64,000 nucleotides of DNA from Leucosporidium creatinivorum (lineage: Eukaryota > Basidiomycota > Microbotryomycetes > Leucosporidiales > Leucosporidiaceae): NCBI GenBank assembly GCA_001600635.1, contig BCKL01000024.1, forward strand, positions 16,804 to 80,803. The letters are read 5' to 3'. How positions within the stretch are numbered: position 1 is the stretch's first letter; every line of letters begins with the position of its first letter. Below the pieces are notes generated by a model. It worked only from the letters and a program-made list of their open reading frames with translations, did not search any database and was not told the origin of the DNA. The position numbers and the translations under genes are program-made. Of this stretch, positions 56,006-64,000 are shown piece after piece.

Positions 56006-56066
56006 GAAGCGCCGAGGTCTCGATCCGCTGCTTCTGCCACTCGCTCGAAGCTTCTCGCCGTTCTGA
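55950..56066 (+). pseudogene. truncated 5' fragment of LSG1
   Basis: ATG 55950 starts MAPERKNGVQK exactly as LSG1 does at 61760, within a copied promoter. One extra base in the A/G run shifts the frame, and homology ends at 56005; the shifted frame runs on through unrelated sequence to TGA 56064-56066 (38 codons). It lies at the inner end of the left repeat arm, so it is a duplication remnant. It may still be transcribed from the copied promoter. Confidence 0.88.
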
Positions 56067-56111
56067 AGCTTACAAGACGGCATGCATACTCTTTATTACT
56101 CGCGCGATGTG

Positions 56112-56342
56112 CTACTGCGCCAGCCCCGGCTCTCTGGGCTTCTCTAGTCCCGAAGGAGGCTGAGCTCGGTCGAGAAGTTCGAGGCGGGCGTGAAGCGGAG
56201 TCTCGGTTCGGATGAAGTATGCGTGGCGTGCAGATTCGAAACGCGGATACGATGGCTCGAGCTCAAGGAGGCGGTCGATTGGGCGCAGGAGAGTGGCTGA
56301 GGGGAGACAGACGAGCTCGGCGCAGGCTTCGCTTCCGAACAT
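56112..56342 (-). CDS. small open frame of unknown function
   Basis: 76 codons on the minus strand, MFGSEACAELVCLPSATLLR to EKPREPGLAQ. Third positions are mostly G or C as in real genes here, and it sits between the left repeat arm and the Pro/Tyr-rich gene in the same direction as the latter. No motif, signal peptide or paralogue seen. It could be an exon of a longer gene, a remnant, or chance. The rest of 56067-56455 shows nothing I can name. Confidence 0.25.
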   Translation of the reverse strand: MFGSEACAELVCLPSATLLRPIDRLLELEPSYPRFESARHAYFIRTETPLHARLELLDRAQPPSGLEKPREPGLAQ

Positions 56343-56455
56343 CTCAGCTCGCTAGACTCGTCGATTAGACCCGGTAACAGCAGAGACTTCGTATCAAGTT
56401 AAACAGAATGCTATAAGCGAGGGTCTATGAGTGTCTGCTTTAGAGAAGGGAGAGC

Positions 56456-57400
56456 TCAATAAGGACGAGGACGGGGAGGATAGTAAGGGGGAGGGTAATA
56501 GGGAGGAGGATAGTAAGGAGGAGGACGGTAGGGGGAGGGGTAAGGACGAGGGGGGTAGCCGTAGGGAGGAGGGTAGTAAGGAGGAGGGTAGGGGCGAGGA
56601 GGAGGGCGGTAAGGGGGAGAAGGAGGTCCAGGACGAGGAGGCTCGGGGCGGCGACCTCCTTCTTGACGAGCAATCCAGTGATGCTTCTCNTTGTCGTGGT
56701 GACGCTCAAAGTCGTGCTTGATGTCGTGGTCGAACTGTAGAGGACAAGGAGACAGGTCAGCTTCGAAGTGAGGGAAGAACGAGCGGTTCGGAGCTCACCT
56801 TGCCATCGCCGAGGTCCCTCCAGCCGACAAACCAGCCGTCGTCGCCGCCGCTGCGCTCCTTGAGCCAGTGCTATGAGCTGATGAGCTACCGGATCAGCTA
56901 CTGAACAACCTCAGTCGGTCTCCAGTCGCTCAAACCCGAGCGACAAGCAAACCGCTCGGCGAAGGCAAAACCACTCACACGATCGCGGTCGCGGTCAATG
57001 TCGAGGTTGATGTTCCTCGAAGCGTCAAGGCGATCCGAGTTGACGTTTTCGAACGACTTGTCGTGGGTGTGAGACTGTTGAGAGGGTGGGGAGTGGAGCG
57101 GAGAGGTAAAGGCAAGGTCAGCTCGGCGCTTACAAGTCGGAGGAGGGAGGAAGCCTGAGGATGACCTACATCGAAGCGAGTACGCGAGAGGCGATCCCTG
57201 TCGAGGCTCTCCGAGGCGTCGAGCTGTGTAGGTGAGTGGAGTCAGCTCCCAGCTCTCCCCAGGTCAGTCAGCCTCGCAAAGGTAGAGCTCGCCGAGACGT
57301 CGGTTCCGCCTCCGCCGTATTGCGGTTCAGGAGTAGGTGCAGCGAGGACGAGCGTTGCAACAGCTGCAGTCAGAAGGAGAAGAATCCTATTGAGGTACAT
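56456..57400 (-). CDS. secreted Pro/Tyr-rich protein
   Basis: Signal peptide MYLNRILLLLTAAVATLVLA with APTPEPQYGGGG after it. Minus-strand exons then give LDASESLDRDRLSRTRFD, SHTHDKSFENVNSDRLDASR NINLDIDRDRDR, HWLKERSGGDDGWFVGWRDL GDGK and FDHDIKHDFERHH...EKHHW IARQEGGRRPEPP. The C-terminus is a run of PPPYYPPPYG, RPYPSPYRP and PPYYPP modules ending PRPRPY, stop TGA 56456-56458. All introns fall between codons. The first donor (after GGGGTD) is weak. An N at 56690 makes one residue Lys or Asn. The RQ or R-E-G sites before the repeats could be processing sites. Likely cell-wall or extracellular; Tyr-rich PPY modules suggest crosslinking, which is inference. Confidence 0.75.
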
Positions 57401-57479
57401 GTCGAGGAGCGGAGCCGAGGGGCAGGACGAAGCAGGAAGGAAAGAGGCGATTTCGACTTGTTGGCCCGAAGTCACTCAT

Positions 57480-59150
57480 CGAGATTGACCGGCACCGAGC
57501 CGAATTGCACAGAGTCGTTCATCAGCTGACTCTTCAAGCACAGCCTCCCCGAATTCGAGGCGAGGGAGGCCGAGAAATCGTGCCACCGCTGGCGGAGCTG
57601 GCAAAGCGCGAGAGGTAGGGTGTTAGGGTACACATCCACCACAGCATTTGCGTCTACGATATGCTCGCACGCTCTGTAGCTCTTCAAACGTCCAAAATGC
57701 ATCGAGGACGAACGGTAAATTGCGAACTTTCCGACTCCTGCGCCGAAACTGCGCCGAAACTGCACCTCGTCAGGTTGTCAACGTCCCCCGAGCGTTTATA
57801 ACCCCATATTCACCTGCCTGTAGTTGTCTGAGCCCGACCGCGAGGTCGAAAGATCTGATACGAACGGTAGACGGCCATCAACAAACGCCGAGCATCTCTA
57901 GTATCGCTTGAAGCGGCAGGCGTGTAGAGCAGCAGGGCAGTTATTGACCTGCAGATTTGTCCAACAGTCCCTGTAGCAGTTGCTTGAGCTCCCCAGAGAG
58001 CTTGCATCGACCTCTGCTCCTGTACAGACCCGAAGTGGTAGCTCATCTCAACTTCTCAACACCGAGCAAATCCCGGCGCAGAGGGCAAAGAAGCTGTTGG
58101 TCGTCAGTAACGCACGTCGGATACCAGAGCGGCTTCTGCGCAAACTCCTTAGCTCCTTCACACGTCCAAGATTGGTCGAAAGTGAAGGAGTAAATCGCAA
58201 AATATCCCACCTTTGCGCCGTCGCCGAACATATGCCGAAGCTGCACGTCATCAGGTTGTTCGCCTTTTTCAAGCAGTAATGTTCCAGCAGATACCGTCTG
58301 CTATGGTATGTGCACACCCACGAGGTTACTGGACTCGAAACGGGCCCGTACATGGCGCGCCAACGAACGCCGAGCATTGCTGCCTATCCCTTCAGGCGTG
58401 TAGGAGTGTAGAGCAGCAGGCAAGTGTGGCATAAGGAATTGGAATCGCTGACAACATCCTGCACAAGACTTTGGAGTCTCACAGAGATTGTGTATACACC
58501 TGTATTTGATGGGAACCCACGGTCGTCGTTGAGCTCACGACCGAGCACATCCTGCAGGAGCATAGGGAAGCTGCCAAGCGTCACCAACGCTCGTCCTATG
58601 ACGGAATAACTTCTTCGCATGCTCTGCAGCTCTTCAGACGTCCAGAGTACACAAGCTACCCTACCCTTGCGCCGAGACTGCGCCGAAACTGAACCTCATC
58701 AGGTTGATCACGTCCTTGGAGCACTCCTTCTCTAACAATGACCGTCTGTACTGACACAGGCACAACCAAGAGGTCACCAGAGTCGAAAAGAGCGTATTGA
58801 TGCCCTCTTCGACGAACGCCGAGCATCGCTTCACGCGTAAAAGCGTGCAGAGCAGCACGCTGAGATGGCCTAAGCCATTGGATTCAGTGAAAACCCCTGT
58901 AGAAACCTTCCGAGTCTCACAGAGAGGCTGCATCCACCTTTGCTCGGATGAAGGCCCTGGGCCGTGGCCGCTCTCAATTCCGAGCAGCTCACGCTGAGGG
59001 CATAGGGAAGCTGTTGGCCAACATTGACACTCGCCAAATACCGGGGCGAACTCTTCGCGTGCGCTGCAGCTTTCCAGACGTCCAAGCTACATCGAAAACG
59101 AAGGGGTAAATCGCAATCTATCCAACCCTGCGCCAAAAACTGCACCTAAT
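57480..59150. repeat. about four decayed tandem repeats of ~465 nt abutting LSG1
   Basis: Anchor words recur: AACGCCGAGCAT at 57884, 58366 and 58814; CTTCAAACGTCC or variants at 57682, 58156, 58632 and 59072; TAAATCGCAA with GCGCCGAAACTGC-type words in between. Spacings are 440-482 nt. Units are diverged and AT-richer than the surroundings, with no long open frame on either strand. The last unit runs into the LSG1 stop codon, and the equivalent part of earlier units resembles the last LSG1 codons (ACGTCCC..GAGCG), so the unit may derive from the LSG1 3' end. 57401-57480 holds the promoter of the Pro/Tyr-rich gene. Confidence 0.75.
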
Positions 59151-61760
59151 CATCATAACCACGTCCCGAGCGCTTCTTCTCCCTCTTAACCTTGAAGTGC
59201 TTCTTATCATCAGGATCTGCGCCCGCAGCAGCAAGCGCCGCCTTCTTCTGCTCGCCCCTCAGCTTCTTCTTGCCCTTGGGCGCCTTGACGGCCTCGCCCG
59301 TGTTGGTGATGACATTCTGCTGATGCGGGAACATCTTGACGCGACTGAAGCTGTCTCCGTTCTTCTCGCCAGCGACTCCACGAACGGCGGGAAGGCCGAC
59401 CATGGCGCCCGAAGCGAAGAAGTTGCGATCCAGCGCCTTGGCCCTCGCCGACTGACGAGTCTTGGACATGGCGGTGGCGGCTCCCTGCTCGCCTGCTTGA
59501 GGGATGTAGGTGTCGGCCTTGAAGGGCACGCGGGTTGTTGGTGCACGCTTGGTGCGGAGGAGACCGAGGTTGCCGAGGCGCTCGAGGTCGCGGTTCTCGG
59601 CGTTGAAGACTTCGGAGGGGATATTGGGAGGGGGGGAGGCGTAGAGGATCTTGCCGTTGACGTAGTCCTTAAGGACGAAACGAGACGCGCGAGAGGTGTC
59701 GGCGTTTCCTTGTCCTCCGGTGAAGAATCCACGAGCGACTGCAAAGGGAGAGGTGAGTCAGCGACGGCGCCGAGAAGAGAAAGCGAACGGACGTACTGGC
59801 GTAGGTAGTGAGGAACTCGCTGGCGGTAGGAACTCCAGTTCCACCCTCGCTGATGGGCAGAGTGACGATCCTGACTCCGTAGATTCCCTCGAGGACCTCC
59901 TGCGGTATCCGCTTGGTGATGAGGGCGACGGGTCCAGTGTGCTCCCTCATCTGGTCGATAGGGAGAACTCCATCGCAGACGAGGTCGGCCTTGGTAGCGG
60001 CGAACTGAGGGAAGACGAGACCAGGGCAATCGCAGAGGAGGACGTCTTGGGAGAGGCGGATGGTCTGGAAGTGCTTGGTCTTTCCGGGGGTCGAAGAGAC
60101 CGAGACCTTCTTCTCGCCGATGAGGGCGTTGATGGTGGACGACTTTCCGACGTTGGGGTATCCGACGAGTCCGACGACCATGCGCTCCGAAGAGTGACCG
60201 TGAGCGACCGAGACTGCGAGAAGGGAACGAGGGTCAGCTACACCGCTCGCACAGCAACTCGACAAAAAGAGAGACTCACTCTCGGGGGCCTGCTTCAAGA
60301 AGAGATCCTCCAACTCGAGCACCGAGAGAATCCTTGTCCGGTCGTCCTCATCCGAGCCGGGCACCGAGATACCAGCTCCCCTCCTCATCCTCCTCGCCAG
60401 ATCGCCATCCGTGTCGCTCTCGCTGTCGTCGTCGCTGTCCTCGTCCTCGTCCTCGCTATCCGTCTCGGGCTCGGGTTTCGGGTTCGACTTGCCCTGCGAA
60501 GGTCCCGGGGCGTTGAGCTTGTTGCCCGACTTGGGGACCTTCATGCCGCTGACATTGCGGTAGTCGTTCTCCTCCTCTTCCTCCTCCTCGTCCGACGACT
60601 CCTCTTCCGAGCTCGAGCGGTTGAGTGCGGCCTCGGCCTCCTCCATGCGAGCGAGCTCCTCCTGGCGAGCACGCTCCTCCTGCAGAGCGATACCGTTGGC
60701 GGCCGAGAAGAACGCGTACTGGATCTTGTTGGCCTCGAAGTAGTCGGCCCATCCCTCCCTGTAGATTGCGAAGACAATGAGCGACGAACGTGAGCAAGTC
60801 CGAGAACGGCGAAACGTACCTCTGCTTCTGAGTGAGCAGATCCGACTTGTTGATCAACAGCAGGTTCTTCCTCTTCGGCCTAGGCTTGAAGTGAACCTTG
60901 CTGGCGTCCTCCTCTCCGGTAGCCTCGGCGATCTTCTCGGCGGTGCCCTCGATGTCGTCGGTGTTGAGCTCGAGGACGTACTTCTCGAGATCCTCCGAAC
61001 GGAAGGAGAGAGGGTTACGGGCGTCGACAATCTGAACGACGAGATCGGAGCGTTCGAGGGTACGCCAGAGCTGACGCCAAACCTCGAGGTTGCGCTCGAA
61101 GGGGGTGAGGAGGAGCGATTGGTTGTCCTGGAGGCTGTTGTAAGGCGATGTAAAGGTCAGGGATTGTTCGTATAGGTATACTGGACGATCTGTACTCACT
61201 CGGCGAGTCCACGGCGCCATTCGAGGAAGGAATCCCTCTCCTTGCGCTCGAGCTCGAGGGTAGTCGTCTTCCTCGTCCAAGCGGGACGACGGGGGACCTG
61301 AAGACGGGAAGCGTTCTCGGACTGCCTCTGCTTCATCTCCTTCTCCTGCTGAGGTGTAAGGAGGTAGGGGTTGTGGGAAGCGGCTCCAATCGAGGGGTCG
61401 GCGACAACCTTGATGTTTTGGCGCTCTGTGGGTGCGGTGGGTCAGCGGGGTCACGCCGAGGATACTCGGCAATACATACCAGCAGCGAAATCGGTGTCGG
61501 CAAGAGCAGCAGTCGAAAGGAACTCGTCGAGATCATTCTCCTGGGTCACCGAGCGAAGTCCGGCCGCGATTTCGGTGGTGTGCTGTAGGTTCAGCGGGGC
61601 GTGAGTTATACAGTCTTGTAGAGCGATAATCACTTGTACATACCAAAGTTGGGTCTGCTAGGATCTTGGCCAGCTTGTTCTTGCGATTGATGATCGCGCG
61701 TCCCAAGCCTGACTTGTCGCTCTTTTTCTTTTGCACGCCGTTCTTTCGTTCGGGCGCCAT
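59146..61760 (-). CDS. LSG1: large-subunit GTPase 1 (Lsg1), circularly permuted ribosome-export GTPase
   Basis: Cytosolic GTPase that releases Nmd3 from 60S subunits. Seven exons, about 740 residues. Start MAPERKNGVQKKKSDKSGLG RAIINR, then NPYLLTPQQEKEMKQRQSEN and VPRRPAWTRKTTTLELERKE, all as in the family. The permuted G domain reads LWRTLERSDLVVQIVDARNP L, G4 LLLINKSDLLT, a long acidic insert (SSSEEESSDEEEEEE, DSEDEDEDSDDDSESDTDGD), G1 GLVGYPNVGKSSTINAL, G2 VSSTPGKTKHFQTI, G3 LLCDCPGLVFP. C-terminus KHFKVKREKKRSGRGYDD, stop TAG 59146-59148. Introns near 61585-61644, 61430-61480, 61140-61203, 60765-60820, 60215-60285 and 59740-59797. The promoter (61761-62165) and first codons are inside the right repeat arm. 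Confidence 0.95.
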
Positions 61761-64000
61761 CGTGTAAAGCGGTGTGCAGCTGTTTAGGTGTAGGGGATGA
61801 GGTGCAGGAAGCTCTGGGGCTTGCGAGAGGCCGGCGAAGGCGAGGAGAACGGCGAGAGCGAAACGAAGCTTCCGCGACGGTCTGCTCGAGCTGGTGGAGG
61901 TGGTGGGAAGCTGTAGGGTGGTAGTCGAGTTGTCAAGCTGTACTAGAAGCCTAGTAAGATCGGTCGAAGGTGAGAAGGCGAGTCGACGAGGTGAAGGTGA
62001 GGACGCTAACCTTTCGTCAGCCGCGAAAAGCGCAAGTTTCTTAGGCCGGCGGAAGGAGGAGAGGGGTGTAGACTCTCAACACTGTTCGTGCGTGAGAGCA
62101 AGTGGAACGGTTCTCATTTCCAGCACAAGATGCCACAGCTATCATTTCCCGAGCTGCACCTTCTCTCAGACCCTGCGTGAAAGAAGCTCGGCGGCGCCGA
62201 AAGACAATCAGCTCGGCGTTCGAGGGAGATTGGCAAGCAACAACGACCCACCTCTTGAAACGAATGGGAACTCCCATGATCTTCCTCCCATTCAGCGTAA
62301 GCAGAGCCCTCGTCGCATCCTCGGGCTTGCTCCATTCGATGAACCTGCGAGTCGCCGAGCCCGGGTCAGCGAGCGATTAGTAGCAGGAGAAGGTTCAGAG
62401 CGCACCCTTCGCCGGAGAAGTGAGCGTGAGCTCCAGTCGAGACTACTTGGAGGCCGTCTTGGCTGCCAAACTCCTTGAGCAGCTAGAGAGCGAGGAGAGG
62501 CGGTCAGCTTCGGCTCAGCGGTGACGCCGACTGAGGTAACTCACCTCGACGGTGCACTCCTCGGCGAGATTGCGAACGATCAGGATGCGAGTTTCGCCTG
62601 TAGATGCAAGCAAAGGTCAGCTCTCAGCACCGGAACAGTGAGGGAGGGATTCGGCGCACGGTGCTGCCTCGCTTCGAGCTCTTCCAAGGTATCGGCACAA
62701 GCTCCCTCCTCAACAACCATCTCATCTTCATCCGGTCCCTCGTTCAGCACCACCTCCATCGCATCCCTCCTCCTCACCGCTCGCTTCTCCTCCTCGCCGC
62801 AAGACAGGATTTGCTCCTTCGACCCGGTCGGCACAAAGAACCTTCCGCTGCCGCCGCCACGGATCTTGATCGCCCCCGGGGGAGGTGCAGCATTTGAGCT
62901 GCTCGATTGAGATAGAGCGACTTCCTGGTCGTGCCCACGGCGGACGGGGGAGCGCGAGCGAGAGCGGGTCGAGTTCGGTGTAAGCGAGCGGCGGCGGCGA
63001 GGGTCAGGACGGGCATCAAGGACGTCGATGGCTGAGGTAGGAGGAGGATGGCAGGAAGGGAATCCGTAGCTTCGGCGGGCGTCCTTGTGTACTCCTCTGG
63101 TCGAGTGCTCTGAGAGCGGATCGACCTGCGCCGAGTTCCCCCCCTCGACCTCGCTTCTCCCCTCCCTCCACGCTGCTCACTCTTTCCACCTTTCTCTTCA
63201 CTCCTGATACTCGCATGCACCCATCCCTCTTTCCCCATATCCCACTCTCTACCTCCCTCGCCGTCATTCCCGCTCCCCCTCGATCCCGCGCTTCCAAACG
63301 CCTTCGTACCGAACCTGTCACGCTCGTGGTCGGGGGCAGGTTCCCTATCAGCGTTCCGGAAAAAGGGGACGTCGTTTCGGTGGTGTCCGACGCCGAGAAA
63401 GTTGCGAACTGAGTCTCGGACCTCGACGCTGGGGAGCGGCGAGCGCGGATTAGCTGGGGTCTGGGTAAAAAGCGAGTGAAGCAGCTCACGAGAAACCCTT
63501 GATCTTGTGCAGCTGCTTGGCTCTCTCGACCCCCTGTCCAACGAGGAGTGTCAGCCTTCTCGCTTCTCGCCCTTCTCGCCCAAAGTTGCACGCCTGCAGC
63601 TCACCTCGCTGCTGCTCAGCTCGACAAAGCAGTAATCTTGCGCTGCAGGACGATACACATCCTTGACCTGGTCGTACTCGGAGAAAGCGTCGACGATCTG
63701 CTCCCTCGTGAGGTAGTCGAGCGCGCCTGGCTTGTAGGCTTTACAGTGCACTTGATGACGATGCGGGCGGGACATGCTTTACTGGAGAGCTGTACGGGTA
63801 TGCTCTTGTGTAGCTCGATACGAGCGGCGAGACGAGACGAGCAGACACGAGCAAGAAGCGGAAGGAGAGAGAGGAGCGATGAGCCGTTTCGAAGGGGAGG
63901 GTCGAGCGGCAGGAGGCTCCTCTTCTCTCGCTTTGATCGCTCTCAGAATATCGTGAGATGAACTAGAGTACATCAAGAACAGCTCTCTCTCTCAGCTTGA
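61706..64000. repeat. right arm of the inverted repeat (continues beyond the window)
   Basis: Reverse complement of 53710-56005 with one single-base length difference. It begins inside LSG1 exon 1 and still matches at base 64000, so the true arm is longer than 2.29 kb. On the left side the mirrored continuation would enter array member 2 (ends 53706), so more array members may exist beyond the right edge. The spacer between arms is 5.7 kb. Confidence 0.95.
62166..63775 (-). CDS. RRM/RS family protein, inverted second copy of array member 3
   Basis: Same coding sequence as 53935-55544 in opposite orientation: start MSRPHRHQVHCKAYKPGALD at 63775, N-terminal RRM, Gly/Arg-rich middle, C-terminal RRM with ILIVRNLAEECTVE, stop TGA 62166-62168. 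Upstream sequence is also identical to the window edge, so both copies should be expressed alike. It lies upstream of LSG1 on the same strand. Being identical, the copies are either very recent or kept alike by gene conversion. The same uncertain intron applies as in the left copy. Confidence 0.77.

Noticed and set aside
57472-59145. Minus-strand frames in the ~465-nt repeats as a repeat protein gene
   Set aside because: Each frame is short, frames differ between units and contain stops; better explained as decayed DNA repeats.
53710-64000. Inverted repeat as terminal repeats of a DNA transposon
   Set aside because: Arms contain host genes and a host promoter, no transposase or target-site duplication is visible, and the spacer is made of host genes.
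1-64000. tRNA, rRNA or riboswitch genes
   Set aside because: I scanned for tRNA B-box-like words and conserved rRNA stretches and found none convincing; an automated scan could still find a tRNA.

Overview
This is GC-rich, gene-dense eukaryotic DNA, most likely from a basidiomycete yeast or related fungus of the Pucciniomycotina/Microbotryomycetes type (an inference from style, not from a search). Almost every gene is split by several short introns, mostly 50-70 nt, running GTGAGT...CTGAC...YAG. Intergenic gaps are short. Zn2Cys6 regulators, a hybrid histidine kinase, MFS carriers and a Sad1 protein are all typical fungal genes. I found no rRNA, tRNA, CRISPR array or recognisable transposon. 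Exon joins were made by eye, so inner boundaries are approximate unless stated.

Layout. 0-9 kb: Hst3/Hst4-type sirtuin (cut by the left edge), a Zn2Cys6 regulator, a divergent NAD(P)-dependent reductase and an MFS transporter; the last three look like a small metabolic cluster. 9-25 kb: R-SNARE Sec22, an unknown family protein (copy A), a GAF-type hybrid histidine kinase, a class-3 (diacylglycerol-type) lipase and a second Zn2Cys6 regulator. 25-34 kb: two tandem membrane-anchored heparinase II/III-like proteins. 34-40 kb: a small secreted acidic protein, tRNA pseudouridine synthase Pus3 and a monocarboxylate-type MFS protein. 40-44 kb: copy B of the unknown family, with an RS-rich middle. 44-50 kb: a head-to-head pair, Sad1/USP39-like (with an N-terminal SAP motif) and Utp25. 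50-56 kb: three tandem paralogues with degenerate RRM ends and variable charged or RS-rich middles. 56-62 kb: a secreted Pro/Tyr-rich protein, about four decayed ~465-nt tandem repeats, and the ribosome-export GTPase Lsg1.

The most striking structure is a near-perfect inverted repeat, 53710-56005 against 61706-64000, running off the right edge. It carries a second, inverted copy of the third RRM/RS gene. It ends inside the first exon of LSG1: LSG1 is intact next to the right arm, and only its promoter and about 19 codons are present at the end of the left arm.

Common themes are RNA processing (Sad1, Utp25, Pus3, Lsg1, RRM/RS proteins), recent local duplication, and a TCGGCG/CGCCGA motif that recurs in introns just before the branch site. 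A link between the duplicated RRM/RS genes and this intron motif is only a hypothesis.
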